64,000 bases of DNA from Salipaludibacillus daqingensis (GCF_029891575.1 NZ_JARZHF010000009.1:1-64000); one strand, 5' to 3'. Shown: positions 53,807-62,813, counted from the first letter of the stretch. Numbers and translations are program-made. The notes: generated by a model from the letters alone, not told the origin.

Positions 53807-54728
53807 ATATCATAACGATGAGCAAAACATTCTTAACAAACTCCGTGATATGCCGAAAAAAAAGCTATCTGATGAATCAAAGACAAAACTATTAACATCT
53901 ATTAAGAAAGAACCTTCCATTAACAATAAACGACGTTTCTCACACCACTTATCTTTTGTGGCTAGTTTACTATTGTTTCCTGCGGTAATTTTTATTATGT
54001 GGGAATTGCTTTCAGGTACAGACGAACAAATATCTCATCAAGCTCTCGGGATTAATATTGACTTTACACCAGCAGAAGAACATACAGAAACAGTGAGCGG
54101 ATTAAACAATCCCGATCCAATCGACATTGTTCCTCAAGAACAAACCGGTTATTATGCTACGGAAAGTCGTTCCTCTGAAGATGTTGAAAATAAAATCAAA
54201 CAACTTTTGAACGAAAAACATCAGATAAAAGCATACGAGCTAAACGGCATCATTAGGCAAGACGATTTTTCTTTTGCTTCCTTTCATTATGTGGATAATA
54301 ATGATCATTTATTTATTGGCACAGCCGCATTCCATAACCGAGAAGACCGTTTACTCATTGACCAAATTAAATCTAACCAAGTGACAAATAGCGTATTAAG
54401 AGACTTAGAAGATGGACATTCCCCTGCGGCAACTTTATATATTGAAGATATGTACTATTTCCTTGGTATTGCATACAGTTTTGATAATAATATAGACAAG
54501 ATCGTCGTAGAAAACAATGAAAGAACGTTTGACTATGATATTGATGGGCACGTAGTCATGACAGTTATTAGTCAAACAAATCAAGAGTTAGTAGAAGCCA
54601 ATGCCGAAAACTTACCAGGCTACAACCAATTTGATATGGAATATTTGGATACAAATTTCTGTCTTGATGATGGACAATGCTATCAGCGATATTTTATGGA
54701 CTTCGCTTACCGTTCCTTTCCAGATTAG
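53796..54728 (+). CDS. Putative anti-sigma factor, one-helix membrane protein
   Basis: A 310-residue protein: a cytoplasmic N-terminus (LNKLRDMPKKKLSDESKTKLLTSIKKE) like that of RsiX, one membrane helix (about 49-70) and an outer domain of ~235 residues with two Cys near the end (CLDDGQC). The outer domain is not one I recognise. Overlap with the sigma gene (ATGATGTCTGA) argues for a paired function. It lacks the zinc motif (HxxxCxxC), so it would be of the RsiX rather than ZAS type. Confidence 0.75.
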   Translation: MMSEYHNDEQNILNKLRDMPKKKLSDESKTKLLTSIKKEPSINNKRRFSHHLSFVASLLLFPAVIFIMWELLSGTDEQISHQALGINIDFTPAEEHTETVSGLNNPDPIDIVPQEQTGYYATESRSSEDVENKIKQLLNEKHQIKAYELNGIIRQDDFSFASFHYVDNNDHLFIGTAAFHNREDRLLIDQIKSNQVTNSVLRDLEDGHSPAATLYIEDMYYFLGIAYSFDNNIDKIVVENNERTFDYDIDGHVVMTVISQTNQELVEANAENLPGYNQFDMEYLDTNFCLDDGQCYQRYFMDFAYRSFPD

Positions 54729-54735
54729 ATGGACC

Positions 54736-54758
54736 ATCCCCTTCCTAGTGGAGGGGAT
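54736..54758 (+). terminator. Hairpin after anti-sigma gene
   Basis: ATCCCC.TCC and GGA.GGGGAT pair around a 4-base loop, then CTGTTTTA. Converging genes meet here. Confidence 0.6.
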
Positions 54759-54763
54759 CTGTT

Positions 54764-55153
54764 TTACACACCACCTAAAAAAAGACCTGTCAAAAACGCT
54801 AGAATACTTCCTAAGATCGATAACGCCACGTAAATAGATAATCTCTTCCATCGCTTCTTTTGTACTAAGAGTGACGCTTCTACACTGAACGTAGAGAATG
54901 TCGTAAAAGCACCAAAGAAACCTAAACCAAATAGTAAAAACAGAGCCTGCTCGTAGAGATCATCAGCCATATATGGTATTTCCTGATAAATAAACCCAAA
55001 AAAGATTCCTAATCCAAAAGAACCTAAGACATTCACATAAACCATCGCCGTAGGAATAATCCATTGTTTCGTATGGTTTATAAACCATACCCCAAGTAAA
55101 TACCTGCATACGGCTCCAGACCCACCGCCTAAAGCTACGAGTAAAATATTCAA
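54764..55153 (-). CDS. crcB1: Fluoride exporter subunit CrcB (first type)
   Basis: A 129-residue four-helix Fluc channel. VNVLGSFGLGIFFGF and GFFGAFTTFSTFSVEA carry the conserved Asn and the polar/phenylalanine track for fluoride. Fluc works as an antiparallel dimer; here two unlike genes overlap by four bases and probably form a heterodimer. It lets F- leave the cell down its gradient. Confidence 0.93.
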   Translation of the reverse strand: MNILLVALGGGSGAVCRYLLGVWFINHTKQWIIPTAMVYVNVLGSFGLGIFFGFIYQEIPYMADDLYEQALFLLFGLGFFGAFTTFSTFSVEASLLVQKKRWKRLSIYVALSILGSILAFLTGLFLGGV

Positions 55154-55554
55154 GCTCTTTCACCTACTTTCTGCTTCGTTGCTAGACGATGCCCTAGAAG
55201 CATTCCAAGAAGCGCAAACAAAACCCCACCTATTAGAGAAGTAATAAGATACATTCCTGATTGAAAAAGAGAAGCTTGTCCGGCTAAGAAAGCAGAATCA
55301 GCCGCTAACGTCGACATTGTTGTGAATCCGCCACAAAAGCCGACCCCTAACCCTACTTTCAAAAAAGAAGGAATCACTTTTACAGCAACCCAACCTGTTA
55401 AAGTTCCTAACAGTAAACTACCAAGTAAATTTTCGAATAGTGTCCCTATAGGAAATAGAAGGGTCACCGTTTGTAAGTTTATGAAATATCGAAGTAACGT
55501 ACCTATGGCACCTCCAATAAATATCGATATAATCGTCCAGTATTGTTGAGTCAT
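55150..55554 (-). CDS. crcB2: Fluoride exporter subunit CrcB (second type)
   Basis: A 134-residue four-helix Fluc protein with FENLLGSLLLGTLTG and GVGFCGGFTTMSTLAADSA. The phenylalanine track differs from the first copy (TTMSTLAAD against TTFSTFSVE), as usual for the two halves of a heterodimer. ATGA overlap with the next gene. No fluoride riboswitch is seen upstream. Confidence 0.92.
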   Translation of the reverse strand: MTQQYWTIISIFIGGAIGTLLRYFINLQTVTLLFPIGTLFENLLGSLLLGTLTGWVAVKVIPSFLKVGLGVGFCGGFTTMSTLAADSAFLAGQASLFQSGMYLITSLIGGVLFALLGMLLGHRLATKQKVGERA

Positions 55555-55753
55555 ATATTAACCCCCTCACTAATAATAGTACTTTTGTTTCACAAAATTA
55601 TTTTCAAAAACATGTAAAAAACCAAATATGTATAAAAACTTTCTTGCACAACTAGTTTTTAACATTTGTATAGGTAATTATATGTTTCTATTTCGTAACA
55701 TTAGAGTTATGATATAAGTATAAATAACTATTTTTTCAGAAAATAATAAAAAC

Positions 55754-55848
55754 TTTCACTGTCGATAATGGCAAACCTATTGAAAAATAGTGACGCAAAG
55801 CCACGGGTCTAAGGAAGTTCCTCCTTCTATGATCGCCGGGTTACCGAA
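55754..55848 (+). promoter_or_regulatory. Cyclic di-GMP-I riboswitch (GEMM-I)
   Basis: The aptamer core is clear: GATAATGGCAAACC, a GAAA-containing loop (TTGAAAAATA), GTGACGCAAAGCC, then ACGGGTCTAAGG for the loop receptor and CGCCGGGTTACCGAAG. It lies 50 bases before the FapA-type gene. A hairpin GAAGCAG/CTGCTTC (55846-55865) uses the 3' end of the aptamer, so it probably competes with P1. There is no U-run, so control of translation or processing seems more likely than termination. Confidence 0.92.
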
Positions 55849-55865
55849 GCAGATAATACTGCTTC
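55846..55865 (+). promoter_or_regulatory. Expression-platform hairpin of c-di-GMP riboswitch
   Basis: GAAGCAG and CTGCTTC with a 6-base loop overlap the last aptamer bases. The ribosome-binding site AGAGGTGG begins 17 bases later. Confidence 0.6.
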
Positions 55866-55897
55866 TCAGAAATTAAATAGAAGAGGTGGTGTTTTTT

Positions 55898-57952
55898 ATG
55901 AATGAATCATTGATATTTCAAGGGAAAAACGTTGATTTAGCCATTGAAAAAGCTGTTCAACAACTACAACTAGACAAAAAAGACATCCATATCGAAATTA
56001 TAGATCCAGGGTCTGAAAGACTCTTTGGGTTAACAAAAACGAAAGCAAAAATCATTGTCTCTAGGATTGAAAATGATAAATCCAACCAAAGTGAAAAAGA
56101 ACTTGGTTGGGAAGATTGGTTAAAAAAAGAAATTCAAGACCAACCATTAAGCGAACAGAGTGCTTCATCTATAAAGAACCTAAATAAAGAATATTTAAAA
56201 GGGAAAGCATGGGTCAAAAATGGCAGTCTTTATTTCCAAGATACAGAAACGAAAAAACCTCTTCTTGAATCTCCATCTAAAACGATTGTTTTAAAAAACG
56301 GGGTCAAAATCAATGATAAAACGTACTTAACTCAAGGAGATTGCCTATCGTTTGATTTAGAAACGAAAGCAGTTGAAACAAAATGGTCGATCAAAGTGGA
56401 TCAAAAAAACCAAAAAGTGACATTAACTGTTAACCCTGGCTACTATATTGTTCCATTTATTGAAGATCACCCTCCCGCTGAAACAGTTCGTATTCAAGTA
56501 AGCCAGCACGAGCAAACGAACAATCAGCTGACAGAGAAAGATATTTATGACCAATTAGAAAAAATGAAAATTACTGAAGGAATTCAGCATGACAAGATTA
56601 AATCAGCCTGCAGATCCAGTGTTCCCGAATCCTTTGTCATTGCTGAGGGTCTCTTACCAAAAGATGGTGAGAATGGTGTCGTACATTTTTCCATCGATAT
56701 TCATGAGAAAACCACCCCTTTCTCTGAGAAGATCGACGGCCGTATTGATTTCAGAGAATCGATCTATATACCATCTATTAAAGAAGGTGAAGTATTAGGA
56801 AAGATCATTGACCCCACACGTGGTGAAGATGGGATAAGTATCTACGGCGAACTATTAAAAGCAAAATCTGGTCACCCAGTAAAAATAAAAGTCGGTAACG
56901 GTATTGAGTACATGGAAAGCGAAAAACAATTGATTGCAATGGCTAAAGGGCGACCTAAAATAGAACAACTTGGTCAACTTGTGCGCGTATCTATCTTACC
57001 AAAATTGAAACATCATGGCGATCTTCAAATGGATGATGGAAACATTCATTTTATTGGCGATGTGGAAATTACGGGTCATGTTAATGAACATATGACAGTT
57101 GATGCAGATGGATCTGCATGGATTCATAAAAGCGCCTTTCATAGTTCTATACAAACAAGAAACTCGATCACTGTTGGTGGCAATGCAATCAATTGCTCTC
57201 TCATTGCAGGAAAAAACAGTTTGATTTTTGAAGAAATCGCCGGGAAACTTGAACCATTCATTCGACTAGTCGAACCGCTTGTAAAGATCACTAAACAATT
57301 AACAGCTACGGAAAAATTCCAACAATCGTACGAAAGTAAACAAGGTCTTAGCCCTTTAATCAAAGCACTAACCGAAACTAAATTCAAAGAACTGATTCCG
57401 GTTACTAATCAGTTAGTCAGGGCGATAAACCAACGACAAGACTTATTAGAACGAAATTGGCAAACTTTTGCTATTACCCTTTATAAAGGGTTTCTCGTCT
57501 ATCACCATAATGTTTTTCAAACGTATAAAGATTTGGAACGAGTGATGGAGGATGCCCATCATTTGATGAACATATGCCAAAGCCCTTCGGAAAACTACTC
57601 AACCATCTCTTTACAGTATGTCATGAATAGTGATATTCACTGTAACGGGGATGTTCAAATTAAAGGTAAAGGCTGCGTTCATACAAAAATACATTCCGAC
57701 GGGAAAGTAACAATCAAAGGGAAGGCGATTGGCGGTAGAATCCTTGGAAAACAAGGAGTTCAAATAAATGAAGCTGGTACATCATCCGGCGTTAAAACAA
57801 TCATTGAAGTACCCTTCGATCAGAAAATTATTATCAAAGAAGCAATGGCTGATGTTGTAATTAAAGTCGGACATCAACAGTATATTTTCAAACAGGATCA
57901 TACAAATATTTGTGCCCATTTGGACAAAGAAGGCGGGTTGCTCCTATATTAA
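55898..57952 (+). CDS. FapA (DUF342) family protein with N-terminal Jag-N domain
   Basis: A 684-residue protein. Residues 1-~50 (FQGKNVDLAIEKAVQQLQL ... IEIIDPGSERLFGL) form a Jag-N domain, known from the Jag/SpoIIIJ-associated protein. The rest is the FapA fold: PSIKEGEVLGKIIDPTRGEDGISIYGE, then DGNIHFIGDVEITGHVNEHMTVDADGS beta-helix, a helical segment (about 420-560) and a final beta-helix SDIHCNGDVQIKGKGCVHTKI. FapA proteins are linked to flagella or surface functions but poorly understood. The c-di-GMP riboswitch makes a motility or biofilm role likely. ATG at 55898 has AGAGGTGG before it. Confidence 0.9.
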   Translation: MNESLIFQGKNVDLAIEKAVQQLQLDKKDIHIEIIDPGSERLFGLTKTKAKIIVSRIENDKSNQSEKELGWEDWLKKEIQDQPLSEQSASSIKNLNKEYLKGKAWVKNGSLYFQDTETKKPLLESPSKTIVLKNGVKINDKTYLTQGDCLSFDLETKAVETKWSIKVDQKNQKVTLTVNPGYYIVPFIEDHPPAETVRIQVSQHEQTNNQLTEKDIYDQLEKMKITEGIQHDKIKSACRSSVPESFVIAEGLLPKDGENGVVHFSIDIHEKTTPFSEKIDGRIDFRESIYIPSIKEGEVLGKIIDPTRGEDGISIYGELLKAKSGHPVKIKVGNGIEYMESEKQLIAMAKGRPKIEQLGQLVRVSILPKLKHHGDLQMDDGNIHFIGDVEITGHVNEHMTVDADGSAWIHKSAFHSSIQTRNSITVGGNAINCSLIAGKNSLIFEEIAGKLEPFIRLVEPLVKITKQLTATEKFQQSYESKQGLSPLIKALTETKFKELIPVTNQLVRAINQRQDLLERNWQTFAITLYKGFLVYHHNVFQTYKDLERVMEDAHHLMNICQSPSENYSTISLQYVMNSDIHCNGDVQIKGKGCVHTKIHSDGKVTIKGKAIGGRILGKQGVQINEAGTSSGVKTIIEVPFDQKIIIKEAMADVVIKVGHQQYIFKQDHTNICAHLDKEGGLLLY

Positions 57953-57957
57953 ATTAA

Positions 57958-57997
57958 AAAACCTAGTTTGAGAAGGTCACTCAAGCTAGGTTCTTTT
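57958..57997 (+). terminator. Terminator after FapA-type gene
   Basis: AACCTAG.TTGAG and CTCAA.CTAGGTT form a 13-bp stem with one mismatch, then CTTTT. Confidence 0.8.
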
Positions 57998-58149
57998 GGT
58001 TGGTGGGAGACTCGTTTGATTCCTTTCACATCGTCGCACCCATCTCGAATGGAACTATACCACTTACTCTGTCCACTCTCGGGTTACGCACGTTTAAAAA
58101 ATGCCCGAACGACCAAAATTGTCTGACTACCCTAAATACAGCTTCAAAA

Positions 58150-58182
58150 AAAGGTGTAAAACCGCTACGGGTTTCACACCTT
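58150..58182 (-). terminator. Terminator of PTS gene
   Basis: AAGGTGTGAAACC and GGTTTTACACCTT pair around a short loop; TTTTTTT follows on the minus strand. Confidence 0.88.
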
Positions 58183-58210
58183 CCATCTTTTTACTTATAA
58201 ATGCTTTACA

Positions 58211-59623
58211 TTATGCATCCATTTCTTCTTTCATTTTATCAGAGTAACCGAACATCCACGTCAATGTGAATGCAACACCTAGTGCAACAACGTTAACGAT
58301 AATATAAAGGACCAAACTAGGAAGATCATAAATATATAGTAATGACCCTGGGATAACTGTTATTGCCATACCGGAAGCTTGCAAGTTAAATAATGCTGCA
58401 ATGAAACCACCGGCTGCGCCTCCAATAAGACCCATAACAAACGGCTTAATATATCGTAAATTGACACCGAATATAGCCGGTTCTGTAATTCCTAAGAAAG
58501 CAGAAATAGACGACGGTATCGCTAAAGCTTTTAGTTTTTTCGAAGAAGTTTTCAAACCAACCGCTAAAGCTGCTCCACCTTGAGCCGCAATACCTGCAGT
58601 GATTAACGCATTAAATGGGTTTAAGTCATTTTCAGCAAGTAGTTGTATTTCAAATAAGTTAAAGATATGATGGACACCCGTAATAACGATCACTTGGTGA
58701 AGTCCACCGACAATAATACCACTTATACCTAAAGGAAGTTCTAAAACAACACGTGTTCCAGCCATAATCCAAGCTTCTACCAATGAGAATACTGGTCCTA
58801 CGAGGAACAATGCTGCTGTAATCATAATTAACAATGTTAAAAATGGAGTTAATATGAGGTCGAGTGATTCTGGAACTCTTTGGCGTAACCATTTCTCCAA
58901 CTTAGCACCAAGAAAACCTGCAATAAACGCTGGTAAAACAGAACCTTGATACCCAACAACAGGAATGAGTCCAAAGAACATTAGTGGATCAGCAGAACCT
59001 TCACCAACGGCATACGCATTTGGTAACGCTGGATTAACTAACATTAAACCTAGTACAATCCCGATTACTGGACTACCACCAAATACCCTAAATGCGGACC
59101 ATGCGATTAGTGCTGGTAAAAAGGCAAAAGCTGTATCCGTTAATACTTGTGTATAAAGAATGAAATTATCTGGAATTGCTTCAGGCGACGTTCCAAAAAT
59201 ACCTAATATTTGTTCTTGTGTTAGGAGACCACGAAGACCCATAAACAAACCGGTAGCAACCAATACTGGGATAATTGGAACAAAAATGTCACCAAACGTA
59301 CGTAACAGTCGTTGAATAGAGTTCCCTTGTTTTTTAGCTTCTTGTTTCTGCTCAGACTTTGATGATTCTGGCGCCCCTAGAGCAATCACTTGTTCATGAA
59401 TACGGTTAACGGTTCCTGTTCCAAAAATAACTTGGAATTGACCAGCATTATAGAATGCTCCCTTAACCTTGTCTAGATCCTCCACTTTTTTCTGATCAAT
59501 CTTTTCCTTGTCTTTCACCATGACACGTAATCTTGTTGCACAATGAGCTACTGAGTCAATGTTTTCTAGCCCACCAATAGCTTCAATGAGCTCTTCCGCT
59601 ATTTTTCGGTTTTCATCTGACAT
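58211..59623 (-). CDS. PTS sugar transporter EIIBC, sucrose type
   Basis: A 470-residue PTS permease of the glucose-glucoside family. Residues 1-~85 are EIIB with the phosphorylated Cys28 in AHCATRLRVMVKD; residues ~105-460 are EIIC with about ten helices and SAFLGITEPAIFGVNLRY. There is no EIIA domain, as in SacP/ScrA-type sucrose permeases, which borrow the glucose EIIA. Sucrose is the best guess. A LacI-type gene and two operators stand just upstream; no sucrose-6-phosphate hydrolase is in the window. Confidence 0.82.
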   Translation of the reverse strand: MSDENRKIAEELIEAIGGLENIDSVAHCATRLRVMVKDKEKIDQKKVEDLDKVKGAFYNAGQFQVIFGTGTVNRIHEQVIALGAPESSKSEQKQEAKKQGNSIQRLLRTFGDIFVPIIPVLVATGLFMGLRGLLTQEQILGIFGTSPEAIPDNFILYTQVLTDTAFAFLPALIAWSAFRVFGGSPVIGIVLGLMLVNPALPNAYAVGEGSADPLMFFGLIPVVGYQGSVLPAFIAGFLGAKLEKWLRQRVPESLDLILTPFLTLLIMITAALFLVGPVFSLVEAWIMAGTRVVLELPLGISGIIVGGLHQVIVITGVHHIFNLFEIQLLAENDLNPFNALITAGIAAQGGAALAVGLKTSSKKLKALAIPSSISAFLGITEPAIFGVNLRYIKPFVMGLIGGAAGGFIAALFNLQASGMAITVIPGSLLYIYDLPSLVLYIIVNVVALGVAFTLTWMFGYSDKMKEEMDA

Positions 59624-59698
59624 AGTACATTCGCTCCCTTCATTCTTTTAAATTATGTCCAAAGTCTTAAGAAACAATGCAATAAGTTCACCTTTTTG

Positions 59699-59712
59699 TG
59701 GAATCGATTCCA
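59699..59712. promoter_or_regulatory. LacI-type operator 1
   Basis: TGGAATCGATTCCA, a perfect 14-bp palindrome with central CG as usual for LacI-family sites, 76 bases before the PTS start. Confidence 0.78.
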
Positions 59713-59742
59713 TAAAGAGTAAAAATATTAAGAAACGTGCTA

Positions 59743-59756
59743 TGTAATCGATTCCA
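59743..59756. promoter_or_regulatory. LacI-type operator 2
   Basis: TGTAATCGATTCCA matches operator 1 at 13 of 14 positions, 44 bases away. It lies just past the end of the LacI gene. Confidence 0.75.
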
Positions 59757-59759
59757 TAA

Positions 59760-60752
59760 TCATAATATACTATCTCTTTCAATAAGTCCATAGCTCATTA
59801 CTAATTTTTTTAGTTTTTTATCTTTGTTCATTAGTTGTTCAATTATTATGTTTGCTGTTTCTATACCCGCAATTTCATTATAATAATCCACTGTTGCTAA
59901 AGAAGGAGTAACATATTTGGATAAATCGGAAGCACCAATCCCCATTACAGAAATATCTTGTGGAACTCTAAGTCCTTTTTCTTTCAATACTTGCATAGCA
60001 CCAATTGCTAACCTATCTGTCACCGCAAATATCGCTGTTGGCATATTAGACGTTTTATCAAGCATAGCTTTCGCTGCTTCCCCGCCAGAGGCAATATCAA
60101 ATATTCCTTCTTGGACCCAAGCAGACTCTACTTCAAAGCCATGTTTTTTCATCACATCGAAATAAGCTCGTTTTCTCTCGTACCCTACAGCTCGGTCTGT
60201 TTCACTAACACCAATAAACCCAATTTTTTTGTGTCCTTTTTCAATCAACAAAGTCGTCACATCTGATGCAGCATGATAATCATCATATACCACAGAAGAA
60301 ACACCCGGTAATTCTTGGCCTAGTGCCACAACAGGTATGCTAATTTCTTTAATTTCATCTAACAATCGTTGTTCCCTGTTTGTTGCTACTAAAATAATCC
60401 CATCAACTCTTCTACTTTGTAACAATCGCAAATGCTCAATCTCTTGATCCACTTCTAAATTCGCATTTGCCAATAAAATATGATATCCATACTCACTCAA
60501 TTTTTTATCGATACCATCAACAACTCTACTAGCTGTTTCTGTGCTAATTTTAGGCAAAATTACTCCAACCACTTTTGTTTGTTTTGTTCGAAGAGATTTT
60601 GCGTGTTCACTCGGGACATATCCAGTCGTATCTATAACTTTTAACACTTTATTTTTTGCCACTTCACTTACGTAACCCGATTTGTTTAATACTCTAGACA
60701 CGGTTGTTCTTGAAACACCTGATAATTTTGCAATATCATTAATTGTTACCAA
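59760..60752 (-). CDS. LacI family transcriptional regulator
   Basis: A 330-residue LacI/GalR regulator: N-terminal HTH TINDIAKLSGVSRTTVSRVLN with hinge helix HAKSLRTKQTKVVGVILP, then the periplasmic-binding-like sugar domain with DGIILVATN and AIFAVTDRLAIGAMQVL. It probably represses the adjacent PTS gene through the two operators. The TTG at 60752 is preferred: GGAGGTGATC, fully complementary to the 16S tail, ends six bases before it; an ATG at 60767 overlaps that site. Confidence 0.88.
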   Translation of the reverse strand: MVTINDIAKLSGVSRTTVSRVLNKSGYVSEVAKNKVLKVIDTTGYVPSEHAKSLRTKQTKVVGVILPKISTETASRVVDGIDKKLSEYGYHILLANANLEVDQEIEHLRLLQSRRVDGIILVATNREQRLLDEIKEISIPVVALGQELPGVSSVVYDDYHAASDVTTLLIEKGHKKIGFIGVSETDRAVGYERKRAYFDVMKKHGFEVESAWVQEGIFDIASGGEAAKAMLDKTSNMPTAIFAVTDRLAIGAMQVLKEKGLRVPQDISVMGIGASDLSKYVTPSLATVDYYNEIAGIETANIIIEQLMNKDKKLKKLVMSYGLIERDSIL

Positions 60753-60985
60753 TATGATCACCTCCATATGTATAAAATCCGTTAAGATTTGATCTATTTC
60801 TATATTTATTATCAGTAGAGAAACGAAGATTTGTCAATTAGTATTCATTGCGATGACATTCATTTGCTATTATGTAACTGTTTAAACTTCCTTTTTTTCT
60901 TGTAAAACTAATGCTTATTTTTGAGGAACTATGTATAGTTTTTCCATCGAAAAGATAACTAAAACATGAGACCTCCTTTTACAAT

Positions 60986-61015
60986 AAAAAAACCTGTTCC
61001 AAAAAGGAACAGGCT
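60986..61015 (-). terminator. Terminator after cold shock gene
   Basis: GCCTGTTCC and GGAACAGG(T) with a TTTTT loop; TTTTTTT follows on the minus strand. Confidence 0.92.
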
Positions 61016-61035
61016 CATATTAGTATGTCTGTATA

Positions 61036-61233
61036 TTATAGTTTAACTACGTTTGAAGCTTGAGGTCCACGATTACCTTCAACGATTTCAAACTCAACGT
61101 CTTGACCTTCTTCTAAAGTTTTGAACCCTTCACCTTCAATAGCAGAGAAGTGAACGAATACGTCGTCACCATCTTCACGCTCGATGAAACCAAAACCTTT
61201 TTCTGCATTAAACCATTTTACTTTGCCTGTCAT
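61036..61233 (-). CDS. Cold shock protein (Csp family)
   Basis: A 65-residue single cold-shock domain with both RNA-binding motifs, KGFGFIER (RNP1) and DVFVHFSAI (RNP2). It binds single-stranded RNA and acts as an RNA chaperone. AAGGAGGCC precedes the ATG. The leader upstream is long and could carry temperature-responsive structure, as in other csp genes, but I cannot show that. Confidence 0.95.
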   Translation of the reverse strand: MTGKVKWFNAEKGFGFIEREDGDDVFVHFSAIEGEGFKTLEEGQDVEFEIVEGNRGPQASNVVKL

Positions 61234-61454
61234 ATTAACGGCCTCCTTAAATTGAATCTTTGAATAACGTAAAACCTTTCATGCCTTGCAATATTGCTAT
61301 TTCGAGGCCGAAAATTGTTTTGCGAATTCAAATCATGTTTACTATTAAATTTTATCATAGACAACAATGTGAAATCAACCGAATTTGCTAAATCAGCACA
61401 CTTAATTGGAAATTAAAGGGTTTTTCAAATACTTCTATAGTAAATAGAGGCTCA

Positions 61455-61910
61455 TTAAGATTCTGTTTGAATTTCGATTGTTTGAATTTTCTCGTGAAAA
61501 TACTCTTGTAGTTCTTCACCGTTTTCATCATTCAATGGGTCTTGAATAAAATAATTCGCTGACATATGAACTTCATAAGACCCAGGCTCCACTTCTATAT
61601 CAACAGTAAAACCACCTCGTTCATCGTCTGTTTCTAACGTCGTTTGTTGATCAACGTCTACCGACTCTTCTTCATATTCGTATAAGACGTCTTCCCCTTG
61701 TTTAATTTGATCAATCCAAGCAATAGCGCTACCAAATTGAAAAGTAGCATCTTCTTCCCCTTCATAGACGATGTAAGGAGTGAGAGACAATACACCACCT
61801 GAGTAAATAGGATCAACTTGAAGTGTTACGTTCTCATGCCCTTCTAAATCACCGCATGATCGAAAAGTGATCACCGATAAACTTAGGAATAAGATACTCA
61901 TTAATTTCAT
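61455..61910 (-). CDS. Secreted or lipid-anchored protein of unknown function
   Basis: A 151-residue protein with a hydrophobic start and FRSCGD near 17-22. The region before Cys19 is a weak lipobox, so lipid attachment is uncertain. The mature part is acidic with alternating beta pattern (VTLQVDPIYSGGVLSLTPYIVYEG ... GGFTVDIEVEPGSYEVHMSANYF), like a single immunoglobulin-like or BsuPI-like domain. No close family recognised. It stands alone. Confidence 0.6.
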   Translation of the reverse strand: MKLMSILFLSLSVITFRSCGDLEGHENVTLQVDPIYSGGVLSLTPYIVYEGEEDATFQFGSAIAWIDQIKQGEDVLYEYEEESVDVDQQTTLETDDERGGFTVDIEVEPGSYEVHMSANYFIQDPLNDENGEELQEYFHEKIQTIEIQTES

Positions 61911-62041
61911 TTAACCACCTACTATCAACATATTCTGGAAACTCTATGTATATTTTACTACAATATAGGTTTATTTTCTCATCTGTTTTTATATTCACAA
62001 TATTTTTTATTTAAGATTTTGAAATGATTTTAATCATTAAA

Positions 62042-62067
62042 AACGCCCTTCATTAAAGAAGAGCGTT
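62042..62067 (-). terminator. Terminator of nagA-nagB operon
   Basis: AACGC.CTTC and GAAG.GCGTT pair around a 6-base loop; TTTTTAATG follows on the minus strand. Confidence 0.8.
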
Positions 62068-62072
62068 TCCTT

Positions 62073-62813
62073 TTAAACGATCGTTTTATTTACTAATGAT
62101 AATGCTTCTTCATCAGCAATAATTGTTATATTAGGATGTTTTTGTAATACCGTAGCTGGCGTCTTTTCAGATACTTCCCCTTCAATTAATTCTTTTATAG
62201 CTTCTGCTTTTTCAACACCTGATGCCAACAACAAGATGCTTTTACTATCCATGATCGTTTTTATCCCCATCGTAATTGCTTGGCGAGGCACATTGTTTGG
62301 ATCTTTGAAATAACGCCCATTCGCTTCAATGGTTGAAGGTGCCAAATCTACTACCATTGTCCTTCCATCAAAAGGGCTTCCTGGCTCATTAAATCCTATA
62401 TGTCCATTGTTACCAATGCCAAGAAGTTGTAAATCAACACCACCAAGTTGATGAATCAATTGTTCATACCTTTCACATTCATAAGTAACATTTTCCGCAT
62501 CTCCATGAGGTAAATGGGCATTATTTGAAGGGATGTCAATGTGTTTAAATAACACATCTTCCATATATTGATGGTAGCTATTAGGATCATCTGCAGCTAA
62601 TCCAATGTATTCATCTAAATTCACCGTATGAAGGTGACTCAATGACAAACCTTTATTATGAATTTTTTTAATAAGGTGCTCGTATAGCCCTACTGGTGTT
62701 CCACCTGTGGCTAGTCCTAATACGTTCACTTCTCGATTGATTAATTTTTCTAAAATAAACTGAGCACCTTTCTCACTCATGTTTTGATAATTTTCAACCT
62801 TCATTATTTTCAT
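62073..62813 (-). CDS. nagB: Glucosamine-6-phosphate deaminase
   Basis: A 246-residue NagB. LGLATGGTPVGLYEHL binds phosphate, TVNLDEYIGL carries the catalytic Asp, and LLGIGNNGHIGFNEPGSPFDGRT the catalytic His. It turns glucosamine-6-phosphate into fructose-6-phosphate and ammonia. It follows nagA by 15 bases. Residues of the E. coli allosteric site are not discernible, as in the short Bacillus enzymes. Confidence 0.95.
   Translation of the reverse strand: MKIMKVENYQNMSEKGAQFILEKLINREVNVLGLATGGTPVGLYEHLIKKIHNKGLSLSHLHTVNLDEYIGLAADDPNSYHQYMEDVLFKHIDIPSNNAHLPHGDAENVTYECERYEQLIHQLGGVDLQLLGIGNNGHIGFNEPGSPFDGRTMVVDLAPSTIEANGRYFKDPNNVPRQAITMGIKTIMDSKSILLLASGVEKAEAIKELIEGEVSEKTPATVLQKHPNITIIADEEALSLVNKTIV

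Noticed and set aside
55555-55753. Fluoride riboswitch before crcB2
   Set aside because: The conserved crcB motif core was not found on the minus strand upstream of the gene.
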